From Vibrio gangliei (GTDB lineage Bacteria; Pseudomonadota; Gammaproteobacteria; Enterobacterales; Vibrionaceae), in assembly GCF_026001925.1 (NCBI RefSeq), contig NZ_AP021869.1:1364001-1428000 (forward strand): a DNA stretch of 64,000 bases, given 5' to 3'. Shown here one piece after another: positions 56,359 through 64,000 of the stretch. A program made the position numbers and the translations under genes. The stretch's first letter is position 1. Each line of letters starts with the position of its first letter. The notes beneath the pieces were generated by a model. That model saw only the letters and a program-made list of their open reading frames with translations. It had not been told where the DNA came from and did no database searches.

Positions 56359-56679
56359 ATGACAGATTTAATTTCTTACGATGATGTAATCGAAGTGGGC
56401 TACGATATCTTTCTTGAAATGGCTCCCGATAACCTTGAAGCCGCAGATGTCATCATCTTCACTGCGCAATTCGAAGACCGCGGTGCAGCCGAAGTGGTTG
56501 AAACGGGTGACGACTGGGGGCAACACGTTGGCTTTGAGGTAGATAAAGACACTTATGCAGAAGTAAAAATTGGCTTAGTCAATGAAGCCGATGATGCATT
56601 AGACGATGTATTTGCTCGCATGCTGATAAGCCGTGATCCTGACAATAAGTTTTGCCATATCTTGTGGAAACGTGATTAA
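56359..56679 (+). CDS. yciU: HI1450/YciU family dsDNA-mimic protein
   Basis: A 106-residue very acidic protein (many D/E, e.g. YDDVIEVGYDIFLEMAPDNLEAAD) in the HI1450 (DUF440) family, proposed to mimic dsDNA and bind HU-like proteins. It ends FCHILWKRD as usual. The stop codon overlaps the outer end of an intergenic repeat. Confidence 0.92.
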   Translation: MTDLISYDDVIEVGYDIFLEMAPDNLEAADVIIFTAQFEDRGAAEVVETGDDWGQHVGFEVDKDTYAEVKIGLVNEADDALDDVFARMLISRDPDNKFCHILWKRD

Positions 56680-56855
56680 TACCAATCGTACTAATTGTCT
56701 GATCATCCTTGCTTGTTAAAAGGCTTGATAACTTCGTTAGACTTTTCGTTTATAAAAAAGTTGATTGTAGAATAACTACTTATCGAAAATTTCCGCCTTG
56801 TTCTCAAGACTTTTTTCGGCGCAATTTCTGACCATCTAATTAGTGTGATTGGTAT
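56679..56855. mobile_element. MITE-like intergenic element with ATACCAATC terminal inverted repeats
   Basis: About 177 bp bounded by ATACCAATCGTACTAATT on the left and AATTAGTGTGATTGGTAT on the right. These pair with only a two-base difference and continue imperfectly for about 27 bases (GTCTGATCA against TGACCATCT). There is no ORF inside. I recall ATACCAATC-bounded elements as frequent in Vibrio intergenic DNA; copy number here is unknown. Confidence 0.75.
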
Positions 56856-56877
56856 AAAGTATAAATCTCAAAGGATT

Positions 56878-57031
56878 GGTCATCCCGCACATGAGCCTAA
56901 GCGAAGAAGATGCGGGATCTCGCTTTCACATAAGTTTCCATAAGTTTCCATAAGTTTCATTGTTGCGAAATTGCGAAGTTGCGAAGTTGCGAAAGATTCC
57001 GGATATCTTGTGACTCGTTTCCGGAATGACG
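56878..57031. repeat. Composite repeat with inverted arms and two short tandem arrays
   Basis: ATCCCGCA (56882-56889) pairs with TGCGGGAT (56911-56918). The outer GTCATCC and GGAATGAC ends are partly complementary, and a TTCCGGA word recurs near 56997 and 57019. Inside lie three copies of TAAGTTTCCA (56931-56960, last base changed) and four copies of the 8-mer TTGCGAAR (56963-56994). Confidence 0.75.
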
Positions 57032-57065
57032 ATTTTTAGTCTAACTTAATGACTACGACAAGATA

Positions 57066-57104
57066 AAACAAGGCCCATCAACTACACATTGATGGGCCTT
57101 GTTG
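57066..57104 (-). terminator. Terminator of rluB
   Basis: A 14-bp stem, ACAAGGCCCATCAA with TTGATGGGCCTTGT around a 7-base loop. The minus strand continues TTTATC. Confidence 0.85.
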
Positions 57105-57127
57105 TATTCTTACTCAGCGCTCGCTCA

Positions 57128-58138
57128 TTACTGGCGAGTTCTTGGCTTATTGTTACCAGAAGTTGGCTTGCGACGATTGGTCTGCTTCGCTTGACGTCCG
57201 CCTACTGATTCACCGTTATTCGCTTTGTTGGTCGTTGTACCTTTGGTCGCAACGTTACCGCGAGTCGATGTACGTCCACGCCCTTTCGGTGCACTCACAC
57301 GCTCTTCATGACGTTTTACCGCACGGCGGATCTTTTGACCACGAGAACGGTCACGCTTACGAGAACCGGCATTAGGATCAATTAGGGTTTCACGCTCAGG
57401 TTTTAAATCCACCATTTCGCGCAAGTAGTTGACTTCTTTTAATTCCAACTCAACCCAACCACCACGAGGCAGTGATTTCTCAAGGAAAATATCACCGTAA
57501 CGAACACGCTTCAAACGGCTAACGGTTACACCTTGAGATTCCCACAAACGACGCACTTCACGATTACGACCTTCCGTGATCATCACGTAGAAAGTGTGGT
57601 TCATCCCCTCACCGCCTGCGTAAACCACATCTTCAAAACGTGCTTTACCGTCTTCAAGCTCTACGCCTTGAGTAACGTTACGTACCATTTCTTCGTTCAC
57701 TTCACCAAAAACACGAACTAAGTATTCACGTTCAACTTGGCGACTTGGGTGCATTAAACGGTTCGCTAATTCACCATCAGTGGTAAACAGCAACAAACCG
57801 CCGGTGTTGGCATCAAGACGCCCAACAGATACCCAGCGTGAACCTTTAATTTTTGGTAAACGGTCAAATACAGTACGGCGACCTTCTGGATCGTGACGTG
57901 TACACAGCTCACCTTCTGGCTTGTTATAAGCAAGAACACGACAAATCACTTCTTCAGAATCTTTCACCGAAACTTTATGACCATCAATACGAACAATCGC
58001 GTTTTCGTCTTCAAGGCGATCACCCAATCTGGCTACCTGCCCATTCACACTCACACGACCCGCTTGGATCAAAGCTTCTAATTCACGACGAGAACCATTT
58101 CCCGCACGCGCTAAAATCTTCTGTAATTTTTCGCTCAT
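57128..58138 (-). CDS. rluB: 23S rRNA pseudouridine(2605) synthase
   Basis: Isomerises U2605 of 23S rRNA. The 336-residue protein has an S4 RNA-binding domain (residues 2-60, [17 protein letters not shown]) and a catalytic domain with the RsuA/RluB motif [14 protein letters not shown] carrying the nucleophilic aspartate. Residues 255-336 form a basic, low-complexity tail (Arg/Lys/Gly/Asn) as in other RluB proteins. The neighbours yciO, rnm and trp match the E. coli order. Confidence 0.94.
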   Translation of the reverse strand: MSEKLQKILARAGNGSRRELEALIQAGRVSVNGQVARLGDRLEDENAIVRIDGHKVSVKDSEEVICRVLAYNKPEGELCTRHDPEGRRTVFDRLPKIKGSRWVSVGRLDANTGGLLLFTTDGELANRLMHPSRQVEREYLVRVFGEVNEEMVRNVTQGVELEDGKARFEDVVYAGGEGMNHTFYVMITEGRNREVRRLWESQGVTVSRLKRVRYGDIFLEKSLPRGGWVELELKEVNYLREMVDLKPERETLIDPNAGSRKRDRSRGQKIRRAVKRHEERVSAPKGRGRTSTRGNVATKGTTTNKANNGESVGGRQAKQTNRRKPTSGNNKPRTRQ

Positions 58139-58512
58139 TTCATTACCTATTTTACGTCGACTTCACAGCCGTCTTATTGTTCGAACCATCGAACAAACCT
58201 GAAATTTGATTGATTTCTATATTTGAAATGAAATCAATAAATGGCCGCAGATTATACACTATATATTAGTCAATCAGAAAGAGATTAGAGTCAAACAAGA
58301 TGAAATTGTGTATCCCGTTTTCTGACGCGGGTTTACCTCAAAGCGATTCATTTTGGAGCGAAACTGAAGATGAAAATATTCGTCCGTTTCGATTAATTAA
58401 TTTCATGATTTTTTTAAGCCATTACATTGAACCTCACATTAGACATCCCCATTATTAGTACGTGGTTATATCCAAATGACCTAAGATTGTATTTCAAACA
58501 AGAGAATAAATT
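58139..58512. other. Spacer before the zinc-ribbon protein gene
   Basis: 374 bp. It holds a perfect hairpin, TTGTTCGA-ACCA-TCGAACAA (58177-58196), just upstream of rluB on the minus strand and a 52-codon ORF described separately. Nothing else recognised. Confidence 0.5.
58300..58458 (+). CDS. Possible 52-residue ORF of unknown function
   Basis: ATG to TAG, product beginning MKLCIPFSDAGLPQSDSFWS. Composition looks protein-like (acidic middle, hydrophobic LINFMIFLSHYI stretch, His-rich end), but the ribosome site is weak and the region is AT-rich. I do not recognise it. Confidence 0.3.
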   Translation: MKLCIPFSDAGLPQSDSFWSETEDENIRPFRLINFMIFLSHYIEPHIRHPHY

Positions 58513-58926
58513 ATGAAAACTCAGCCATGTCCAAACTGCAAACAAGAACCAGCACCATACGCACACTCTTGTACACGTTGTGGCTATCATTTTGAATCGC
58601 AAGACTTTGCTTATGCTCGCGACGTTTCGCAAGATATTGATAAAGAAAAAGAGGAAGATTTTATTAGTTTTCGTTGGTGGGGTGGATGGTCAGCATTACA
58701 TTTGATCGGCTCAACCGTCAGTTTCTTTATTGCGATGGAATACGATCTTTATTGGCTCGCCGCTTTGATGGGCGTCATTTTCGTACTCAGCATGTATTCA
58801 CTCAAACTCAACCAATATGCCTTTAGCATCTTAACCGTATTGACACTGGACCCAGTGCAATATTGGATCAATTACCGTTATGCGAAAAAGCGCTGGAATC
58901 GCCCAGAGTTAGACAACGCGTTATAA
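58513..58926 (+). CDS. Zinc-ribbon membrane protein of unknown function
   Basis: A 137-residue protein with an N-terminal four-cysteine zinc ribbon (CPNCKQEPAPYAHSCTRCGY; pairs CxxC and CxxC) and two to three hydrophobic segments after residue 60 (LHLIGSTVSFFIAM, YWLAALMGVIFVLSM, FSILTVLTL). The domain order, ribbon then membrane, is common in small bacterial inner-membrane proteins of unknown role. Its terminator is shared with yciO. Confidence 0.75.
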   Translation: MKTQPCPNCKQEPAPYAHSCTRCGYHFESQDFAYARDVSQDIDKEKEEDFISFRWWGGWSALHLIGSTVSFFIAMEYDLYWLAALMGVIFVLSMYSLKLNQYAFSILTVLTLDPVQYWINYRYAKKRWNRPELDNAL

Positions 58927-58935
58927 AACACCAAA

Positions 58936-58973
58936 TAAAAAAGTCCTTTGATTGTTAACATCAAAGGACTTTA
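58936..58973. terminator. Bidirectional terminator between the zinc-ribbon gene and yciO
   Basis: AAAGTCCTTTGATG-type arms: AAGTCCTTTGAT pairs with ATCAAAGGACTT around TGTTAAC, with A- and T-runs on both sides of convergent genes. Confidence 0.85.
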
Positions 58974-58992
58974 ATCGACTTCCAATCAGGTT

Positions 58993-59613
58993 TTACTCGA
59001 ACGGTGTTGGATCCCCAGCACCACGACGAACCACAACCATGTCATCATCACTAAAATCGACAACGGTGGTAGGTTGTTCACCTAAAAATCCACCATTCAT
59101 AATTAAATCAACGGCATGTTCAAGTTTGTCGCGGATTTCTTCTGGATCCGATTCTGCATAATCATTACCCGGTAGAATCAAGGTTGTTGACATCAAAGGT
59201 TCACCCAACGCTTCCAACAGATCCAATGCGATCTTGTTGTCAGGCACACGGATACCAATGGTTTTACGCTTTGCATTCATTAAACGACGCGGCACTTCCT
59301 TCGTACCTTTAAAGATAAAGGTATATGCACCGGGCGTGTTATTTTTCAATAAACGGAACGAAGCGTTATCAATACGAGCGTAAAGTGATAATTCAGAAAG
59401 GTCTCGGCACAGTAGAGTGAAATTGTGTTTATCATCAATTTTACGAATTCGACAAATACGCTCTAACGCACTTTTATTTTCAAGCTGACAGCCGAGCGCA
59501 TAGCCTGAATCGGTTGGATAAACAATCACGCCACCATTACGAATAATGGCAACCGCTTGATTAATCAATCGAGCTTGAGGGTTTTCTGGGTGTAAATAAA
59601 AAAATTGGCTCAT
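58993..59613 (-). CDS. yciO: YciO, Sua5/TsaC-family protein
   Basis: A 206-residue YrdC/Sua5-domain protein, the same length as E. coli YciO. It has GGVIVYPTDSGYALGCQ, KHNFTLLCRDLSELS, and a STTLILPGND segment. TsaC and Sua5 make threonylcarbamoyl-AMP for tRNA t6A. YciO is a paralogue with little or no such activity, so the role is open. It is downstream of rnm, as in E. coli. Confidence 0.92.
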   Translation of the reverse strand: MSQFFYLHPENPQARLINQAVAIIRNGGVIVYPTDSGYALGCQLENKSALERICRIRKIDDKHNFTLLCRDLSELSLYARIDNASFRLLKNNTPGAYTFIFKGTKEVPRRLMNAKRKTIGIRVPDNKIALDLLEALGEPLMSTTLILPGNDYAESDPEEIRDKLEHAVDLIMNGGFLGEQPTTVVDFSDDDMVVVRRGAGDPTPFE

Positions 59614-59753
59614 TGATACTCCCTAGTTGAGATAATCTCGAAATACTTTTTGATTCAATGCATTATCTTCAGTGTTCAACATATATATTGCTTTCACAAC
59701 TATATTGCTTTCACAGCTATGATTGCTGTTCATGATAGGCAAAAGTACTTCGA

Positions 59754-60641
59754 CTAATTGGCTTCAGATTCAGCCACACTGCTTGATTGAATTTGCAAGT
59801 GCGCAATCTGCTGCCAATCTTTCCATACTGGCTCGACACCAGATGGTAACCATAAATTTCGACCTAGCTCTGTCCATGGAGATGGATAATGAAAATCCGA
59901 ACCTTGTGACGCGAGTAATCCATAAGTCATCGCATAGTCGGCTAATGTTCTTCTTTCTTGCTGAGATTGTTGTGGTTGTGCAACTTCCATTGCATCCCCA
60001 CCCGCCTCGACGAATGCAGCAATTAAACGCTTCAACCATTTCGCTGTCAATTGATAACGACCGGGATGCGCTAAAACCGCTTGTCCACCAGCGGCGTGTA
60101 TCGCATTTACCGCCTCTTCAATACTGCACCACATTGGAGGCACATAGCCTGGATTATTGCGAGTGAGGTATTTTTTAAACACTTGCTGCATCGTTTTCGC
60201 ATAGCCATTCTCAACTAACCATTTCGCAAAATGAGAACGGGTAATGGAAGCCTCGCCAGCAATGGCTTTCACCTCTTCTAACACGCCTTCTCGTGTGTGT
60301 TTTTCCAAGCGAGTGGCCATTAATTCTGAACGCTCAATACGACGCTGTTTTTGCTCATGAATAAGAGTCACTAACTGCGCGTTATTGATATCAATGCCCA
60401 GTCCAACAATATGAATATCTTTATTTTGCCATACCGTTGAAAACTCAATACCCGAGATCAAATGAAGCGGTTTATCTTCAAGTTGATCAATGTACTGCTG
60501 CGCGTGGTTAATCGCATCAACACTATCGTGATCGGTGATGGCCAACACATCTAGGTTCATTTCAACAGCACGGTCGACTAACTGCGATGGAGTTAACCGT
60601 CCATCAGAGCAAGTGGTATGGCTGTGTAGATCAATTCTCAT
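59754..60641 (-). CDS. rnm: RNase AM (YciV/TrpH), PHP-domain 5'-3' exonuclease
   Basis: A 295-residue PHP-fold metal phosphoesterase. Histidine/aspartate ligands are in [38 protein letters not shown] and GSDFHYP. E. coli RNase AM trims 5' ends of rRNA and degrades pAp-type oligonucleotides. It is divergent from the trp operon, sharing its promoter region. Confidence 0.93.
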   Translation of the reverse strand: MRIDLHSHTTCSDGRLTPSQLVDRAVEMNLDVLAITDHDSVDAINHAQQYIDQLEDKPLHLISGIEFSTVWQNKDIHIVGLGIDINNAQLVTLIHEQKQRRIERSELMATRLEKHTREGVLEEVKAIAGEASITRSHFAKWLVENGYAKTMQQVFKKYLTRNNPGYVPPMWCSIEEAVNAIHAAGGQAVLAHPGRYQLTAKWLKRLIAAFVEAGGDAMEVAQPQQSQQERRTLADYAMTYGLLASQGSDFHYPSPWTELGRNLWLPSGVEPVWKDWQQIAHLQIQSSSVAESEAN

Positions 60642-60681
60642 GGTGATAGACCAAATAATGAAGATAAAAATAAAAAAATGC

Positions 60682-60715
60682 TTGACTCAAAATCCATGTA
60701 CTAGTTTACTAGTTC
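60682..60715 (+). promoter_or_regulatory. trp promoter with TrpR operator
   Basis: A -35 TTGACT at 60682-60687, a 17-base gap and a -10 TTTACT at 60705-60710. Overlapping the -10 is GTACTAGTTTACTAGTTC (60698-60715), an almost perfect match to the TrpR operator (palindromic ACTAGT core), so repression by tryptophan-bound TrpR is expected. Confidence 0.85.
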
Positions 60716-60766
60716 ACAAGAACCACAAGATTCCAAACCCGTTTGAAACGAATGAAAGGTAATCCA

Positions 60767-60901
60767 ATGACAAGCTCAATGTTACAAGATCATAACATCA
60801 TTCCAAACCGCACTGTACCTTGTTGTGCGAATTTATACGCAGTGAATGTATCTTGGCGAGCTTGGCGTACTTCTGTTTTGAAGCGGGGTCAGGTTGAATA
60901 G
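60767..60901 (+). CDS. trpL: trp operon leader peptide
   Basis: 44 codons, ATG to TAG, with GAAAGG seven bases upstream. The peptide carries two tryptophans four codons apart near the centre (AVNVSWRAWRTS), close to the attenuator. Charged tRNA-Trp supply decides whether the ribosome stalls there. The sequence differs from the E. coli leader (adjacent WW) but the arrangement of Trp codons, stop and hairpins is standard. Confidence 0.8.
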   Translation: MTSSMLQDHNIIPNRTVPCCANLYAVNVSWRAWRTSVLKRGQVE

Positions 60902-60928
60902 CAGAAGTGATACTGCACTCAAATCGAC

Positions 60929-60957
60929 CAGCCCGCTCTCAACTGCGGGCTTTTTTA
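60929..60957 (+). terminator. trp attenuator
   Basis: AGCCCGC (60930-60936) pairs with GCGGGCT (60945-60951), followed by a T-run. It is located 28 bases after the leader stop and 163 bases before trpE. Confidence 0.85.
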
Positions 60958-61119
60958 TGCCCCATTGAATACTTAATACACAATGATGCAATTTTCGTTT
61001 AGCCCAGCGCACACATTTTATTAAAACGCCTTGGGAAACAACAAGTTTATGCGACTATCAAATCAGAGCAAAGACTTAATGATTAAACGGAATTAAACAA
61101 CAAATTTAAGGGAAGTCTT

Positions 61120-62757
61120 ATGAATAAGGCAGCAAAAATTCATCAAGAGACATTCAGTCATAAACACCCGATTGAAGTTCTTCAAGTCAATACACCGTAT
61201 CTTGATGATCCAACTCAAGTTTTTCATGCTCTCTGTGTCAATGATAATGCATTAGAAACACAAAACAGCTTACTGCTTGAAAGTGCAGAAATCAGCTCAA
61301 AAGAAAATTTGAAGAGCCTACTTTTAATTGATGCTGCAGTACGAATTGAATGCCGCGGCCAACAAGTCACCATGAGCGCAAAAAGCCAAAATGGCCAGCA
61401 TCTGCTCAAAGCCGTGCAAGCGAACCTAGATCAACATATCGTTGCCAGTGAAAATAGCAAACAGTTGACGCTTGAATTTGCCCGTGCCAATGATGACCTC
61501 GATGAAGACTCTCGCTTAAAGCAGGCATCGAGTTTTGATGCGTTACGCGCCGTTCAGCATAGCTTTGATTTACAACAACTGCCTGATTCACTAGGCGTAA
61601 ACAAAAAACTAGCAATCTTTATCGGCGGTTCTTTTGCCTATGATATGGTGGCAAACTTTGAACATCTAGGCGAGGCTGAAGCTAGCAATAACTGCCCTGA
61701 TTACGTTTTCTATGTTGCGGAAACCTTGATGATTTTTGATCACCAGACTCAGCAATGTCGTGTACAAGCCACCGCATTTAACACCACCAACAGCATTAAA
61801 GCGCAATTGCAACAGCGTCTAGAATCTATTGCTGAACATTGCACCGATGTCGCACCACTTCCTCAAGCTATTGAAGTGGCCGATATGAGTGTGACAACCA
61901 ACATCAATGATGAAGATTTCTGCCAAATCGTACGTGATTTAAAACAGTACGTGGTACAAGGCGACATTTTCCAAGTGGTGCCTTCTCGCCGCTTTACTTT
62001 GCCTTGCCCTTCACCACTGTCCGCTTACAAAGCGCTCAAACAAAGTAACCCAAGCCCGTACATGTTCTACATGAAAGATGAGCTCTTTACTTTATTTGGC
62101 GCTTCGCCAGAAAGTGCGTTGAAATACGATGCCGACAGCGAACAAATCGAAATTTACCCAATTGCAGGTACTCGCCGTCGTGGTAAAAATGCTGATGGTT
62201 CTATCAATTTCGATTTAGACAGCCGAATTGAACTGGAACTGCGCAATGATAAAAAAGAAAACGCTGAACACATGATGCTTGTCGATTTAGCACGTAATGA
62301 TGTGGCGCGTATTTCGACTGCAGGCTCTCGCCATGTGGCCGACTTGCTGAAAGTTGATCGCTATAGCCATGTTATGCACTTGGTATCACGCGTGGTTGGT
62401 GAACTACGTTGCGATTTGGATGCTCTGCACGCTTATCAAGCTTGTATGAATATGGGCACACTCACTGGCGCGCCAAAAATTCGTGCGATGCAATTAATTC
62501 GTGATGTTGAAAAGCAGCGACGCGGTACTTATGGTGGTGCCGTTGGTTACTTAACGGGTGAAGGTGATTTAGATACTTGTATTGTGATTCGCTCAGCTTA
62601 CGTTGAAAACGGAATGGCACAAGTTCAAGCCGGCGCTGGTGTGGTATTTGATTCTGACCCGCAATCAGAAGCCGATGAAACACGCGGTAAAGCTCAGGCG
62701 GTCATTTCAGCCATTCAAGCTACTCATCAAGTCACATTAAGCGCTCAACAAGGTTAA
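61120..62757 (+). CDS. trpE: Anthranilate synthase component I
   Basis: Converts chorismate to anthranilate with ammonia from TrpG. The 545-residue protein has the N-terminal regulatory segment LLLESAEI (the LLES site of tryptophan feedback), FGASPESALKYD, PIAGTRRRGK, NMGTLTGAPKIRAM and the C-terminal GAGVVFDSDPQSEADET. It is about 25 residues longer than E. coli TrpE, mostly near the start. AGGGAAG precedes the ATG. trpG follows 10 bp later. Confidence 0.97.
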   Translation: MNKAAKIHQETFSHKHPIEVLQVNTPYLDDPTQVFHALCVNDNALETQNSLLLESAEISSKENLKSLLLIDAAVRIECRGQQVTMSAKSQNGQHLLKAVQANLDQHIVASENSKQLTLEFARANDDLDEDSRLKQASSFDALRAVQHSFDLQQLPDSLGVNKKLAIFIGGSFAYDMVANFEHLGEAEASNNCPDYVFYVAETLMIFDHQTQQCRVQATAFNTTNSIKAQLQQRLESIAEHCTDVAPLPQAIEVADMSVTTNINDEDFCQIVRDLKQYVVQGDIFQVVPSRRFTLPCPSPLSAYKALKQSNPSPYMFYMKDELFTLFGASPESALKYDADSEQIEIYPIAGTRRRGKNADGSINFDLDSRIELELRNDKKENAEHMMLVDLARNDVARISTAGSRHVADLLKVDRYSHVMHLVSRVVGELRCDLDALHAYQACMNMGTLTGAPKIRAMQLIRDVEKQRRGTYGGAVGYLTGEGDLDTCIVIRSAYVENGMAQVQAGAGVVFDSDPQSEADETRGKAQAVISAIQATHQVTLSAQQG

Positions 62758-62767
62758 GGAAAACATC

Positions 62768-63349
62768 ATGGCGAATATTATTTTTATTGATAACTTTGAT
62801 TCATTTACCTACAACCTTGTTGATCAATTTCGCTCTCTAGGTCATACGGTGACGATTTACCGTAACAACTTAGCAGCAGACTCAATCGAAAAGGCCGTAC
62901 TCAAGCTAGATAATCCGGTTGTTGTTTTATCACCTGGCCCTGGCAAACCATCGGACGCCGGCTGCATGCCAGAACTGATTCAACGATTAAAGGGAAAGAT
63001 ACCTATGATTGGTATTTGTCTTGGGCATCAAGCCATTGTTGAAGCCTATGGTGGTAAGGTGTCTGGTGCGGGCGAAATTGTTCATGGTAAGGTGTCAATG
63101 ATGGTGCACGACAATCATCCAACCTATCAAAACCTACCGTCACCCTTTGCTATTGCTCGCTATCATTCATTAGTTGCAACTGAGGTCAGTGATGCACTTA
63201 CGGTTACCGCCGAAGTAAATGGTTTAGTTATGTCGGTCGTTGAAGAAAATCACAAAGTATGTGGTTTCCAATTTCATCCGGAATCCATTATGACCACCTA
63301 TGGCGCAACCTTGTTAGAAAACACCATCAATTGGGCATTAGAGAAATAA
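62768..63349 (+). CDS. trpG: Anthranilate synthase component II, glutamine amidotransferase
   Basis: Supplies ammonia to TrpE. The 193-residue stand-alone class I amidotransferase has the catalytic cysteine in [14 protein letters not shown] and the His-Glu in [13 protein letters not shown]. In E. coli this domain is fused to TrpD; here trpG and trpD are separate, as is usual in vibrios. AAGGAAAACATC lies before the ATG. Confidence 0.96.
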   Translation: MANIIFIDNFDSFTYNLVDQFRSLGHTVTIYRNNLAADSIEKAVLKLDNPVVVLSPGPGKPSDAGCMPELIQRLKGKIPMIGICLGHQAIVEAYGGKVSGAGEIVHGKVSMMVHDNHPTYQNLPSPFAIARYHSLVATEVSDALTVTAEVNGLVMSVVEENHKVCGFQFHPESIMTTYGATLLENTINWALEK

Positions 63350-63350
63350 C

Positions 63351-63399
63351 GCCGAGAGCCGAGAGCCGAGAGCCGAGAGCCGAGAGCCGAGAGCCGAGA
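63351..63399 (+). repeat. Seven-copy tandem repeat (GCCGAGA) between trpG and trpD
   Basis: Seven perfect, adjacent copies of the 7-mer GCCGAGA occupy most of the 73-bp gap between two operon genes. The array starts one base after the trpG stop and ends 24 bases before the trpD ATG, just upstream of its AAGGA ribosome site. Confidence 0.95.
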
Positions 63400-63422
63400 G
63401 AGATTATTACAAGGATTTAATT

Positions 63423-64000
63423 ATGCAAGATATCATCAACAAACTGTATGCCCAGACAGATTTAACCGAGCAAGAAAGTCACGCTCTGTTCGACACCATC
63501 ATTAAAGGTGAAATGGACCCGATTTTACTTGGCGCAGTACTGACTTCACTGAAAATTAAAGGCGAAACACCAGAAGAAATTGCTGGTGCCGCACAGGCAT
63601 TACTCGCTAACGCTGCCTCTTTTCCTGTAATCGAAGGCGAATTTGCCGATATCGTTGGAACCGGTGGTGATGGTTCAAATACCATCAATATTTCTACTAC
63701 CGCAGCATTTGTTGCCGCCGCGTGCGGGGTAAAAATTGCCAAACATGGTAACCGTGGCGTATCCAGTAAATCAGGCTCATCCGATTTATTGGACTCATTT
63801 GGTATCAACCTTGCCATGAGTCCGGAAAAAACCAAATCAGCGGTTGAAGAAATTGGTGTCGCATTCTTGTTCGCTCCGCAATATCACGGTGGTGTGCGTC
63901 ATGCAATGCCAGTACGACAGGCAATGAAAACGCGTACCATTTTTAACGTACTTGGCCCCTTAATTAACCCTGCACGCCCTAAGATAGAGTTGATGGGTGT
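63423..64000 (+). CDS. trpD: Anthranilate phosphoribosyltransferase, N-terminal part (runs off the end)
   Basis: Transfers phosphoribose from PRPP to anthranilate. 192 complete codons are visible from ATG 63423 (ACAAGGATTTAATT before it). The PRPP-binding [17 protein letters not shown] motif, the [19 protein letters not shown] segment, and the [12 protein letters not shown] and [11 protein letters not shown] regions are present. The end of the gene lies beyond the window. Confidence 0.96.
   Translation, partial: MQDIINKLYAQTDLTEQESHALFDTIIKGEMDPILLGAVLTSLKIKGETPEEIAGAAQALLANAASFPVIEGEFADIVGTGGDGSNTINISTTAAFVAAACGVKIAKHGNRGVSSKSGSSDLLDSFGINLAMSPEKTKSAVEEIGVAFLFAPQYHGGVRHAMPVRQAMKTRTIFNVLGPLINPARPKIELMG

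Overview
This window looks like chromosome of a Vibrio or close Vibrionaceae relative. The evidence is the norspermidine pathway (fused Dat-Ddc enzyme, carboxynorspermidine synthase, NspC), a VarA/UvrY-UvrC-PgsA-tRNA block, the gyrA/ubiG-nrdAB-yfaE and rluB-yciO-rnm-trp gene orders, EfpL, and intergenic repeats I associate with vibrios. Almost every gene is ordinary core metabolism. I see no phage, insertion sequence, CRISPR array or rRNA.

Layout. 1-8.4 kb: end of an L-serine ammonia-lyase, ldhA, a RidA-family protein, a lipoprotein, asnS, an MFS carrier, an ASCH protein, a DUF1275 membrane protein and an aspartate aminotransferase. 8.4-17.6 kb: a VTT membrane domain fused to a flavin disulfide reductase, a cNMP/CBS/DUF294 nucleotidyltransferase coupled to a DEDDh exonuclease, a BCCT carrier, an H1-like DNA-binding protein, a DUF2982 protein and gloC. 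17.7-24.3 kb (minus strand): ribA, an NTF2-like exported protein, then a probable Fur-controlled operon of imelysin, di-heme DUF1111, a second imelysin and a Tat-type DUF1513 protein. It ends in a second NTF2-like gene that is frameshifted in this sequence.

24.6-33.3 kb: gyrA and ubiG diverge. A 1.15-kb gap follows in which the nrdA regulatory region (DnaA box plus NrdR-like box) is present twice with a 44-codon ORF between the copies, then nrdA, nrdB and yfaE. 33.4-37.7 kb: a DUF481 outer-membrane protein, yfaY, an ACT-domain protein, a BASS transporter and an unknown protein. 37.8-44 kb: the norspermidine operon with a ~500-nt structured leader holding small ORFs, an ERIC-like element and a nested inverted repeat. 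44-48.5 kb: a long-chain acyl-CoA synthetase and an MMPL/RND protein.

48.6-49.3 kb: tRNA-Cys, Gly, Leu, Gly and a decayed tRNA-Gly-like copy. 49.6-58.1 kb: pgsA, uvrC, uvrY, polB, efpL, yciU, a repeat-rich gap and rluB. 58.5-64 kb: a zinc-ribbon membrane protein, yciO, rnm, and the trp operon start (TrpR operator, leader peptide, attenuator, trpE, trpG, a 7-bp tandem repeat, partial trpD).

The best candidates for undescribed biology are the duplicated nrd control region with its small ORF, the leader of the norspermidine operon, and the Fur-type imelysin/di-heme/DUF1513 cassette with its two related NTF2-like proteins. Function assignments come from recognising protein families by eye; no database search was run.
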